From Altererythrobacter sp. (lineage in GTDB: Bacteria; Pseudomonadota; Alphaproteobacteria; Sphingomonadales; Sphingomonadaceae), in NCBI GenBank assembly GCA_011524425.1, contig WTKI01000247.1, positions 1 through 6,110 on the forward strand: DNA of 6,110 bases. Reading direction: 5' to 3'. Position 1 is the stretch's first letter; each line of letters opens with the position of its first letter. Below the pieces are notes generated by a model. That model was not told the origin of the DNA. It saw only the letters and a list, made by a program, of their open reading frames with translations, and did not search any database. Made by a program: the position numbers and the translations under genes. Shown piece by piece: positions 1 through 5,571 of the stretch.

Positions 1-488
1 CTTTCGATATTGTCGATCATATCCGCTTTGAAACGGATATCTTTTGCAGGTGCCAACTCGAATGACGGTGCTGATTCCACGATTTCCTCACCTGTCTCTA
101 GCGCCCGTCCTTCGGCTTTCCACTTGGCGAGCCCTCCATCAAGGACGCTGACTTGGCTGAGACCACAAGCGCGGCACAGGAACCAAGCACGTGCCGCGCT
201 TTTCACAGCGCTATCGTCGTAAAAGACAATCCGGTTTGCAGGTGAAACGCCAAGCTGTGAGAGCCTTTGCGCCAACTGCTCTGCGCGCGGCAAGGCAGCA
301 GGCACCTCGGAAGTCTCGTCTTGCAAGCTCGCCAGATCGAGAAAACGGGCGCTTGCAATATGGCCGGTCAGAAATTCCGCCTGCGCATCCCGGTTAGCGA
401 TAGGCAAATGCAATGTCGCATCCAGCACTACAAGGTCTGCGTCTGCGAGCGCATCTTCAAGCCATTGTGTTGAAACCAGACTGTCCAT
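1..488 (-). CDS. sseA: 3-mercaptopyruvate sulfurtransferase (thiosulfate sulfurtransferase family), N-terminal part; cut by window edge
   Basis: I read this frame directly from the complement. It runs open for 162 codons and leaves the window, so the C-terminal half is missing. Two-domain sulfurtransferases move sulfur from 3-mercaptopyruvate (or thiosulfate) to cyanide or thiols through a persulfide on a cysteine in the second rhodanese domain. Only the first, structural, domain is visible, so the catalytic Cys loop cannot be inspected. Family marks: MDSLVSTQWL at the N-terminus, VVLDAT at 20-25, GHIASARFLDL at 42-52, FYDDS at 89-93 and VLDGGLAKW at 115-123. The ATG at 486-488 is chosen because it gives the family's usual N-terminus; an in-frame TAA lies at 537-539 and no better start lies between. 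The ribosome site is poor. The gene follows the 549-1658 gene by 60 bases on the same strand and may share its transcript. The exact subtype (sseA versus a rhodanese paralogue) is inferred from the N-terminus only. Confidence 0.88.
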   Translation of the reverse strand, partial: MDSLVSTQWLEDALADADLVVLDATLHLPIANRDAQAEFLTGHIASARFLDLASLQDETSEVPAALPRAEQLAQRLSQLGVSPANRIVFYDDSAVKSAARAWFLCRACGLSQVSVLDGGLAKWKAEGRALETGEEIVESAPSFELAPAKDIRFKADMIDNIE

Positions 489-548
489 CGCATGCCGGAC
501 TAGCCCGCTGGTAGTGATCCGTCGAGAGGCAGTTGCTTATTCGGCAGC

Positions 549-1658
549 TCAGGCTGTGAGCGGGTGGCCGCGCAAGTGGTCATAGGCACCTGGTGGTCCG
601 TCCAATCTCAGTGGTTGAAGCTTGGTATTGCCGCCCGGAGGCACGCTGCCTAGAACGATATCCAACCGTTTCGCTTCTGCGCCTTCTGCCGCCACTTCCA
701 AGCGAACCAAAGGGACAAAGAAAGGCACACCTTCGCGCCGGATCCCCTGAATCTGGTCAAGCGGCAGTTTCAAGCTAACCTTCTCGCGCTGGGTTTGATG
801 GGGCCCGACCCGATCAACCCCTTCGAGCTTTTGCAGGTTGCCATCGGATTTCGCGCTTGGGTGGTGTGCGCTGGTCAATTCAGCAGATATTCCGATATCT
901 CTGATTGCCCGCTCGCCGCGGTTCTTGATCACGATGTGGCCTGACACCATGACTGCCATCAGGCTGCGGTTGATGCCTTGCACCTCGAATGCAACATCGA
1001 AGCGAGGCGGGATGGCAGAGGCGCCAACTTGATCAAGCGCTGCATCGACAACCGGACGTTTGATCGGCGGCGGTGGTGCATTTTCCTTGCGGCGCTTCCA
1101 CAAGAAAAAACCGCCAAGCACTGCCAGAAGACCCAGCAATCCGCCTAGCACATAGCTCCAGGGAACATCGTTCACTAAGCTGCTGCTCTTTTCTTCCTGG
1201 ACCTCGGTCTGAACAGGAAGAGAGGAATCAGTTTCGCTCTCTACCGTCGAAGGCAAGGCCGGGAGATCGACCGGATCGCTTTCCGGCATTGCAGTTTGCG
1301 GCGCTGGTACAGTTGCAACCGGCGATGGCGGCGGGGATGCTATCGGTGTTGCAACCGGCCTCGGCAGTGTAGCTGACGCAGCTGGCTGCGGCGCTGTTTG
1401 CGTTGTAGGTGCAGTAACAGGGGCTTGTGTCGGCACCGGTGACGGGACAGTCGTCGGAATTGGCGTTGGCGTGCTTGTCGGAATGACGCGCGGGCCAACC
1501 GGTATTATCCCGCTATCATCGACCGGCCCTTGCGGCTGCGGTGTCCCGGTGGGCGTCGGCTCCGGCAAAGTAAAGTCTTGCGCGCGTTGTTGCGCAGTAA
1601 GGCTTGCGGCAAAAGCGGCGAGCGCAAAAAAAGCGGTTAAACGGACGGTGTTACGCAT
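549..1658 (-). CDS. Unrecognised membrane-anchored protein: signal peptide, Pro/Thr-rich stalk, one transmembrane helix, beta-rich C-terminal domain
   Basis: I do not recognise this 369-residue protein as a named family. Residues 1-22 look like a Sec signal peptide (MRN..R then an Ala/Phe/Leu-rich core, possible cleavage after A22). Residues 31-125 are low-complexity and rich in Pro, Thr, Ala and Val, followed by an acidic/Ser stretch at 126-162. One strong membrane helix spans about 168-187 and is followed at once by KRRKE, so the positive-inside rule puts residues 190-369 in the cytoplasm and the stalk in the periplasm. The C-terminal part, roughly 218-350, has alternating hydrophobic strands and an [20 protein letters not shown] segment (242-261) resembling one strand pair of an Ig-like/CARDB-type sandwich; that fold is my inference. 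The start ATG at 1656-1658 is supported by the signal peptide, although no good Shine-Dalgarno precedes it. It is divergent from queF and probably read together with sseA. Function unknown. Confidence 0.85.
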   Translation of the reverse strand: MRNTVRLTAFFALAAFAASLTAQQRAQDFTLPEPTPTGTPQPQGPVDDSGIIPVGPRVIPTSTPTPIPTTVPSPVPTQAPVTAPTTQTAPQPAASATLPRPVATPIASPPPSPVATVPAPQTAMPESDPVDLPALPSTVESETDSSLPVQTEVQEEKSSSLVNDVPWSYVLGGLLGLLAVLGGFFLWKRRKENAPPPPIKRPVVDAALDQVGASAIPPRFDVAFEVQGINRSLMAVMVSGHIVIKNRGERAIRDIGISAELTSAHHPSAKSDGNLQKLEGVDRVGPHQTQREKVSLKLPLDQIQGIRREGVPFFVPLVRLEVAAEGAEAKRLDIVLGSVPPGGNTKLQPLRLDGPPGAYDHLRGHPLTA

Positions 1659-1744
1659 AGCTGGTTAAGCGGTTTTCGAATTTCACAGCGAATCAAGCGC
1701 AAGCTCGGCTCACGCGATAGAGTTTGCGCGGTGAATAGGGGTTT

Positions 1745-1785
1745 AAGCGCGCCAGTCTACCGCCCACTTGCATTGCAGCGCGCTT
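1745..1785 (+). repeat. 8-bp perfect inverted repeat in the queF leader
   Basis: AAGCGCGC at 1745-1752 is matched by GCGCGCTT at 1778-1785, with a 25-base loop. The right arm ends 17 bases before the queF ATG, so it could form a leader hairpin. The core GCGCGC is itself palindromic, so a chance match in GC-rich DNA is possible. The rest of the 1659-1802 divergent gap shows no promoter that I would defend on either strand. Confidence 0.4.
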
Positions 1786-1802
1786 CACGGCAACAGCGAG
1801 GC

Positions 1803-2261
1803 ATGAGCGACACACCTTCAACACAGCATTTGGGCAAGACCAGTGCATTGCCTGCCTCGCCTGAAGAAGCGCGGCTCGATTATGTACCGAACCCGCGGCT
1901 GGATACGACCTATCTGGTGCGCTTCGTTTCGCCTGAGTTCACGTCCCTGTGCCCGGTTACGGGCCAACCCGATTTCGCGCATATCGTGATTGACTATGCG
2001 CCGGGCAAAACGATTGTAGAATCAAAGAGCTTAAAGCTGTTTCTCGGCTCTTTCCGCAATCATTCCGGTTTTCACGAGGATGTGACGGTCGGTATCGGCC
2101 AGCGCTTGAACGCTGAAATGAAGCCGGATTGGCTGCGGATTGGCGGATATTGGTATCCGCGCGGCGGTATCCCGATAGACGTTTTCTGGCAAAGCGGCCC
2201 TCCGCCGGAAAGCCTGTGGGTGCCTGACCAAGGCGTTCCGGGTTATCGAGGGCGGGGATAA
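1803..2261 (+). CDS. queF: NADPH-dependent 7-cyano-7-deazaguanine (preQ0) reductase, unimodular QueF
   Basis: QueF reduces the nitrile of preQ0 to the aminomethyl group of preQ1, the last step before base insertion in tRNA queuosine synthesis; it is a cytoplasmic enzyme of the tunnelling (T-fold) superfamily. From the ATG at 1803 the protein has 152 residues, the short type I length. The QueF motif ESKSLKLF is at 73-80. The thioimide-forming Cys50 ([10 protein letters not shown]), Asp57, His91 and Glu92 (FHED) keep the spacing I recall for the Bacillus subtilis enzyme (Cys55, Asp62, His96, Glu97). An in-frame GTG at 1731 would add 24 residues that look like intergenic DNA (Arg/Gln-rich, no family match), so the MSDTP start is preferred, although GAGG at 1798-1801 is too close to be an ideal ribosome site. 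No other queuosine gene is present. The stop codon lies 6 bases from the facing tRNA gene. Confidence 0.96.
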   Translation: MSDTPSTQHLGKTSALPASPEEARLDYVPNPRLDTTYLVRFVSPEFTSLCPVTGQPDFAHIVIDYAPGKTIVESKSLKLFLGSFRNHSGFHEDVTVGIGQRLNAEMKPDWLRIGGYWYPRGGIPIDVFWQSGPPPESLWVPDQGVPGYRGRG

Positions 2262-2267
2262 AAAGAG

Positions 2268-2343
2268 TGGTGCCGGCTGCAGGAGTCGAACCCGCGGCCT
2301 GATGATTACAAATCAACTGCTCTACCAACTGAGCTAAGCCGGC
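2268..2343 (-). tRNA. tRNA-Thr, anticodon UGU, CCA encoded
   Basis: The complement folds as a full cloverleaf of 76 bases. The acceptor stem GCCGGCT/AGCCGGC pairs at all seven positions, the D arm is GCTC..GAGC, and the anticodon loop TTTGTAA carries TGT (2308-2310). The T arm GCGGG/CCTGC has loop TTCGACT with one G-U pair, the discriminator is A, and CCA is encoded (2268-2270). UGU reads threonine ACA and, by wobble, other ACN codons. The anticodon stem GTTGA/TCATC has one U-U mismatch at 28-42. Past the 3' end the transcript meets CTCTTTTT, which may end transcription without a strong hairpin. Confidence 0.97.
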
Positions 2344-2449
2344 ACTCTGTCTCTCAGACCGTGCGGATCATGATATCACGATATCCGTTCGGAAGCGGTC
2401 CCCTAGGCGAAAGTTTTTCGCGTCTCAAGACCTCTTGTATGTGAAAAGT
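2344..2449 (-). promoter_or_regulatory. Upstream region of tRNA-Thr; probable promoter, boxes not certain
   Basis: This is the gap between the tRNA and the preceding minus-strand gene. On the minus strand TATCAT (2370-2375) would suit a -10 box about 27 bases before the tRNA, but the matching -35 position reads CCGCTT, which is weak. TTGAGA at 2423-2428 resembles a -35, yet no -10 lies at the right distance. Short AT palindromes occupy 2366-2385 (GATATC twice and ATCATGAT). The tRNA must be transcribed from here or by read-through from the operon upstream. Confidence 0.3.
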
Positions 2450-2481
2450 AAAAAAGCTCTCAAACTGCAAAACGGTAGAGC
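2450..2481 (-). terminator. Weak intrinsic terminator after the rarA operon
   Basis: Starting 3 bases past the TAG of the 2485-3375 gene, the minus strand reads GCTCT (2477-2481), a 16-base loop, AGAGC (2456-2460), then six T (2450-2455). The T-run and the position are right for a Rho-independent terminator, but a 5-bp stem with a long loop is weak. Confidence 0.45.
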
Positions 2482-2484
2482 GGC

Positions 2485-3375
2485 CTACAAAGCTCCGAAT
2501 GTCCACCCTTCAGTCTTCGCAATTTCCGGCGTCAGCCCATCTGGCTGCCAATAGGCTGGGTCACAACCGATCTTGCGCAGCCATGCAGCTGTAACCAGCG
2601 CATCGGAGGAATGATCGTCAATCGGGCCTGTGCCAGCGACCGGCGCTGATCCCAATTGAGCGAGAGCCGCGTTCAGCTCTTCAAAGCTTCTGAGTTTGGT
2701 TTTCGCTCCGCCAACACCGCCCCCGCGCGCGGCGATACTGGTGTACATTTCGACGACCACCGGCCCGCTGTCAGGCAAGGGATCAATCGGCCAAACGCTG
2801 ACAGCCCCTTTCAGGCGATGCAGCATGCGCATGCCTGTGAGCGAGGATTTCCCGACTTGTGCGGCGCCAACAAGATTGAAATTGCTGACAGGGCGCACGC
2901 CGGCTGCGCGTTGTGCAATTTCTGCCACTCGGAAACGTCCTTCGCGCGTGGTGGCGTTTTCGAGATGAAAACGGTCCCCGATATGTTCTTTAGAATGACG
3001 GAAATAGCGCGAGGCTTGCGGATGCGAGACAAAACTGCCGCATTCTAAATGCGGGTCGTCTGCACATATTGTGTCGATCAAAGCCCACAAAGTCTTGGCA
3101 CTAGGAGGACTTTCATCCCAATCGGGAAAGAATGCTCCGGCGTCTGCAAAGGGCAGGGATATGCCTAAGTCCATGCCCACTAATGTATCGCGGGGTATCT
3201 CATCACGCAGGATTGCCAGCACTTCTTCTCGCGCCCATCCGCCCTTGGGCGCATCAACCAGCACTGGGGGTCCGCCTGAAGCATTAGCGAGCGAGAGTGC
3301 TATGCCTTTCTGGCGCGCGCCTTTTGCGCCGGACCAGTCAATTGCAAGAAAATGAGTAAACCTGCCAATTCTCAC
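2485..3375 (-). CDS. Predicted RNase H-fold protein, DUF429-like, translationally coupled to rarA
   Basis: This 296-residue protein has the layout of DUF429-type predicted nucleases. It opens with a first beta strand ending in an acidic residue (FLAIDWSGAK, Asp13), then LVGMDLGISLPF (Asp69), a late VVVEMYTS (Glu209), and a final helix with SSDALVTAAW (Asp258). These acids fit an RNase H-like metal site; the assignment is from motif memory and activity is unproven. GTG at 3373-3375 is taken as start: it overlaps the rarA TGA by four bases (GTGA), gives VRIGRFTHFLAIDW, and is preceded by purine-rich GAGAGAAGAA. A longer ATG reading from 3486 would add 37 Arg-rich residues lying wholly inside rarA and unlike a real N-terminus. 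The overlap implies translation coupled to rarA. A role in DNA or RNA processing beside RarA is inference. Confidence 0.86.
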   Translation of the reverse strand: MRIGRFTHFLAIDWSGAKGARQKGIALSLANASGGPPVLVDAPKGGWAREEVLAILRDEIPRDTLVGMDLGISLPFADAGAFFPDWDESPPSAKTLWALIDTICADDPHLECGSFVSHPQASRYFRHSKEHIGDRFHLENATTREGRFRVAEIAQRAAGVRPVSNFNLVGAAQVGKSSLTGMRMLHRLKGAVSVWPIDPLPDSGPVVVEMYTSIAARGGGVGGAKTKLRSFEELNAALAQLGSAPVAGTGPIDDHSSDALVTAAWLRKIGCDPAYWQPDGLTPEIAKTEGWTFGAL

Positions 3376-4685
3376 CCGCGTTCTTCTCTCAACCGGTTCC
3401 AATAGGCAATGCGCTCTTTCACTTTGCGCTCGAATCCACGCTCGACAGGCTCGTAATAGGTTTGCGGCTCTAACCCCTCCGGCCAATAGTTTGCTCCGGA
3501 AAAGCCGTCTTCGGCTTCGTGGTCATAGGCATAGTCCTTGCCATAACCTACGTCTTTCATCAGCTGTGTTGGTGCGTTCAGGATATTGGCGGGCGGCATC
3601 AGACTGCCTGTTTCTTTCGCGCTCTTCCATGCCGCTTTTTGTGCAGCATAGGCCGCGTTGGATTTGGGTGCGGTGGCACAATAGAGGCAGGCTTGTGCGA
3701 TAGCGAGTTCACCTTCAGGCGATCCCAAAAATTCATAAGCATCTTTGGCTGCCAGGCACTGCGTTAATGCTTGCGGATCAGCCAGGCCAATATCTTCACT
3801 GGCAAAACGGACGAGCCTGCGCAGCACATAAAGCGGTTCCTCGCCGGCGACCAGCATGCGCGCGAGGTAGTAGATCGCAGCTTGAGGGTCCGAGCCACGC
3901 AAGCTCTTATGCAGCGCGCTGATAAGGTTGTAATGACCGTCTCGATCCTTGTCGTAAACGGCCACGCGCCTTTGCAGGAACTGGCCCAGAGCTGCTGGGT
4001 CAAGGGCCTCTTGGATTTGCGCGTTGTAGAGCGTCTCTGCTTGATTGAGCAGAAACCGGCCATCGCCATCAGCGCTTGCAATCAGCGCTTGTCGCGCATC
4101 GTCAGATAAGGGCAGGGGGCCTTCCAGTTGCTCCGCGCGTGCGAGAAGTTTGTCCAGTGCCGGCGCATCAAGACGATTGAGAATGAGTACCTGGCTACGG
4201 CTGAGTAGTGCGGCATTCAATTCAAAGCTGGGGTTTTCGGTTGTTGCACCCACCAGCGTCACTGTCCCGCGCTCTACAAAAGGCAAAAATCCGTCTTGCT
4301 GGGCTCTGTTGAAGCGGTGGATCTCATCTACGAACAAGAGCGTGCGTTGCCCTGCTTCAGCCGCCCGGTCTGCTGCTGCGAAAGCTTTCTTCAAATCTGC
4401 CACACCGGAGAACACAGCGCTCACAGCTACGAACCGCATGCCGACCGCGTCAGCAAGGAGTCTCGCTGTCGAAGTCTTGCCTGTGCCAGGCGGTCCCCAA
4501 AGGATCATGCTGGAAAGCTTGCCCGCTGCTACCATCCGCCCGATCGCTCCGTCTGGTCCGGTCAAATGTTCTTGGCCGATCACATCGCTCAGCAACATCG
4601 GGCGCAAACGGTCCGCGAGCGGAGCATCTTCGCGCATCGGTTCGCTAGGCGTTTGAACAGGATCTTCGGGAAACAGGTCAGTCAT
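3372..4685 (-). CDS. rarA: Replication-associated recombination protein A (RarA/MgsA, WRNIP1 family AAA+ ATPase)
   Basis: RarA is a cytoplasmic tetrameric AAA+ ATPase related to clamp-loader subunits; it acts at stalled replication forks and duplex ends and binds SSB. At 437 residues it is close to the 447 of E. coli RarA. Visible marks: RPMLLSDVIGQEHL (28-41), Walker A GPPGTGKT (64-71), Walker B LLFVDEIHRFN (116-126), sensor 1 GATTENPSF (146-154), an arginine-finger candidate Arg163 in LLSRSQV, sensor 2 GDGRFLLN (207-214), and the family C-terminal part with YNLISALHKSLRGSDPQAA (252-270) and RRLVRFASEDIG (289-300). All key residues are intact and no frameshift is seen. The ATG at 4683-4685 gives a usual N-terminus (MTDLFPEDP) but has no strong Shine-Dalgarno. 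It is first of a two-gene operon and divergent from the padR-like gene, so its promoter should lie in 4686-4800; I cannot pick convincing boxes for it. Confidence 0.97.
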   Translation of the reverse strand: MTDLFPEDPVQTPSEPMREDAPLADRLRPMLLSDVIGQEHLTGPDGAIGRMVAAGKLSSMILWGPPGTGKTSTARLLADAVGMRFVAVSAVFSGVADLKKAFAAADRAAEAGQRTLLFVDEIHRFNRAQQDGFLPFVERGTVTLVGATTENPSFELNAALLSRSQVLILNRLDAPALDKLLARAEQLEGPLPLSDDARQALIASADGDGRFLLNQAETLYNAQIQEALDPAALGQFLQRRVAVYDKDRDGHYNLISALHKSLRGSDPQAAIYYLARMLVAGEEPLYVLRRLVRFASEDIGLADPQALTQCLAAKDAYEFLGSPEGELAIAQACLYCATAPKSNAAYAAQKAAWKSAKETGSLMPPANILNAPTQLMKDVGYGKDYAYDHEAEDGFSGANYWPEGLEPQTYYEPVERGFERKVKERIAYWNRLREERG

Positions 4686-4741
4686 TGATGGAGCCGTGTA
4701 GGCGGTTCGTCGGATAATGCCAATTCAAGTGTATTAGGGGG

Positions 4742-4769
4742 TTGAAACAGTTACTTTAAGATATATCTT
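4742..4769 (+). promoter_or_regulatory. Probable sigma-70 promoter of the padR-like gene
   Basis: TTGAAA (4742-4747, five of six to TTGACA) and TATCTT (4764-4769, four of six to TATAAT) are 16 bases apart. Transcription would begin near 4776, leaving a leader of about 25 bases. The -10 lies inside the AAGATAT dyads. The call is by eye. Confidence 0.5.
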
Positions 4770-4786
4770 AGACCTATCAAAGATAT
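4757..4786. promoter_or_regulatory. Operator candidate: three AAGATAT half-sites (14-bp palindrome plus a third arm)
   Basis: TAAGATATATCTTA at 4757-4770 is a perfect 14-bp palindrome. A further AAGATAT at 4780-4786 forms a second dyad with ATATCTT at 4763-4769, with 10 bases between arms. Inside it TATC-AAA-GATA (4775-4785) is also symmetric. PadR dimers bind AT-rich dyads of this kind and commonly repress their own gene, so autoregulation is the natural reading. The site covers the -10 box of the downstream gene. It sits 72 or more bases from the rarA start, so effects on rarA are possible but unsupported. Confidence 0.65.
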
Positions 4787-4788
4787 TC

Positions 4789-4793
4789 AGGAG
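4789..4793 (+). promoter_or_regulatory. Shine-Dalgarno of the padR-like gene
   Basis: AGGAG is followed by 7 bases and then the ATG at 4801, which fixes this start. It is the best ribosome site in the window. Confidence 0.85.
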
Positions 4794-4800
4794 TATTGTT

Positions 4801-5445
4801 ATGACTTGGCAGAGATATGGACGTGGAGGTTGGAATAACCTTGGCCCTATGATTGCGATGATGGCTGCATCGGCTGCGAGCGAATGGGATAGCGATGAAT
4901 TTCGTGCGCGTAAGGGGCGCGGCGGGCATGATGGAAGGCGTCGCCGCAAGCGTCGCGGCCGGATGTTCGGCCAAGGTGAATTGCGCCTCGCTTTGCTTGC
5001 GCTTGTGAATGAAGAGCCGCGCCATGGCTACGAATTGATCCGCGCGATCGAAGATATGACAGGCGGCGCTTATGCACCAAGCCCGGGCGCAGTCTATCCA
5101 ACCTTGCAAATGCTGGAAGAAGAAGGGCTGATCAAACTGGCTAAAGCCAAAGGCAAAGCCATTGATGGTGAAAGCGGCGGGAAAAAGCCGTTTAAGTCGA
5201 CTAAGGCCGGCAAGGCTGAACTGGAACAACGCGCCGAAGAGGTTGAAGAACTGATGGGCCGTCTGAACGAACATGGCGACCGTGCTGAGCGTGTCCAGCA
5301 GAAGTCTCCTGACCTGTTCCGCGCCATGGGCAATCTGGCCAGCGTCCTGAAGAACCGCGCAAAGGCAGGCAAGCTTGATCAGGATACGATCAATGAGATC
5401 GTCGATATCATTGATGAAGTTGCCAAACGGATCGAGCGGCTTTGA
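4801..5445 (+). CDS. PadR-family transcriptional regulator, YqjI-like, with Arg/Gly-rich N-terminal extension
   Basis: The 214-residue protein holds a PadR winged helix-turn-helix. GELRLALLALV (59-69) is helix 1, HGYELIRAIE (75-84) helix 2, and SPGAVYPTLQMLEEEGLI (94-111) the recognition helix and strand; the wing is about 112-136 (GGKKPF). A charged, helical dimerisation tail runs 138-214. The GELRL..HGYELI..SPG.(V/I)YPTL pattern resembles E. coli YqjI, the nickel-responsive repressor of the ferric reductase gene yqjH. YqjI, however, has a His/Cys-rich head; here residues 1-55 have one His and no Cys and end in a basic run (GRRRRKRRGR, 45-54), so metal sensing by that head is unlikely. The effector is unknown. 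The dyads over its promoter suggest autorepression. The membrane-protein gene follows 122 bases downstream on the same strand and is a candidate target or operon partner. PadR membership is firm; function is not. Confidence 0.94.
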   Translation: MTWQRYGRGGWNNLGPMIAMMAASAASEWDSDEFRARKGRGGHDGRRRRKRRGRMFGQGELRLALLALVNEEPRHGYELIRAIEDMTGGAYAPSPGAVYPTLQMLEEEGLIKLAKAKGKAIDGESGGKKPFKSTKAGKAELEQRAEEVEELMGRLNEHGDRAERVQQKSPDLFRAMGNLASVLKNRAKAGKLDQDTINEIVDIIDEVAKRIERL

Positions 5446-5463
5446 AAATTCAAGCAAGGCCCT

Positions 5464-5483
5464 CAAATTAAGAGATCAATTTG
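5464..5483. repeat. Short AT-rich inverted repeat downstream of the padR-like gene
   Basis: CAAATT (5464-5469) and AATTTG (5478-5483) are perfect arms around 8 bases, and AAAATTG at 5494-5500 partly repeats the right arm. No T-run follows, so it is not a clear terminator. TTGCGC (5481-5486) and GATACT (5502-5507) could be a poor promoter with 15-base spacing. A protein-binding site is possible but unsupported. Confidence 0.25.
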
Positions 5484-5507
5484 CGCCTCAGTTAAAATTG
5501 CGATACT

Positions 5508-5561
5508 TCCCCACTCGGGGGCAGAGGGCATGGCTGGCAAGCCGACCTTTACGAGTGGGGA
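5508..5561 (+). promoter_or_regulatory. Leader inverted repeat that would sequester the Shine-Dalgarno of the membrane-protein gene
   Basis: TCCCCACTCG (5508-5517) is perfectly complementary to CGAGTGGGGA (5552-5561). The intervening 34 bases contain a nested GGCT-GGCA-AGCC hairpin (5532-5543). The right arm contains the GGGGA that serves as ribosome site for the ATG at 5568, six bases away. If transcribed, the helix would hide that site, as in RNA thermometers and other translational switches. I match it to no known riboswitch class. It could instead act as DNA, as an operator with widely spaced arms. Confidence 0.5.
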
Positions 5562-5571
5562 TACGCAATGA
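5530..5571 (+). CDS. Possible 13-codon leader ORF overlapping the next start codon
   Basis: ATG at 5530 opens MAGKPTFTSGDTQ and stops at TGA 5569-5571, which overlaps the downstream ATG (ATGA). G-rich DNA precedes it: GGGG (5517-5520, distance about 9) and AGAGGG (5523-5528, too close). Its codons run through the right arm of the leader hairpin, so its translation would open that helix and could hand ribosomes to the next gene. Such a short ORF can easily arise by chance; only the geometry argues for it. Confidence 0.25.
   Translation: MAGKPTFTSGDTQ

Noticed and set aside
191..473. Plus-strand open frames of about 68 residues in the first 500 bases
   Set aside because: They are antisense to the sulfurtransferase frame, which carries clear rhodanese-family motifs.
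1731..1802. Upstream GTG start for queF
   Set aside because: It would add 24 residues unlike any QueF N-terminus, and 152 residues already matches the short QueF type.
1659..1802. preQ1 riboswitch before queF
   Set aside because: I see neither the preQ1-I A-rich tail nor a recognisable class II/III fold; only a simple inverted repeat is present.
2268..2343. The tRNA gene as an integration site for a mobile element
   Set aside because: There is no integrase gene and no second copy of the tRNA 3' end in the window; both flanks are housekeeping genes.
2839..2868. Walker A-like GAAQVGKS (residues 170-177) in the RNase H-like protein
   Set aside because: No Walker B or other P-loop NTPase signature follows, and I recall a similar Gly-rich QVG..L.G stretch in DUF429-type proteins, so the match is probably a coincidence.
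3376..3486. N-terminal extension of the RNase H-like protein from an ATG inside rarA
   Set aside because: The 37 extra residues are Arg-rich shadow translation of rarA; the GTG with GTGA overlap and a purine-rich ribosome site gives a sensible first beta strand.
4045..4656. A 203-residue plus-strand open frame inside rarA
   Set aside because: It lies wholly antisense to the intact rarA coding region with all its AAA+ motifs; the Ser/Arg-rich composition is typical of a shadow frame.
4777..5466. A 229-residue open frame on the minus strand opposite the PadR-like gene
   Set aside because: It mirrors the PadR gene, whose family motifs, Shine-Dalgarno and promoter are clear. The antisense product shows no family pattern and begins past the real gene's stop.
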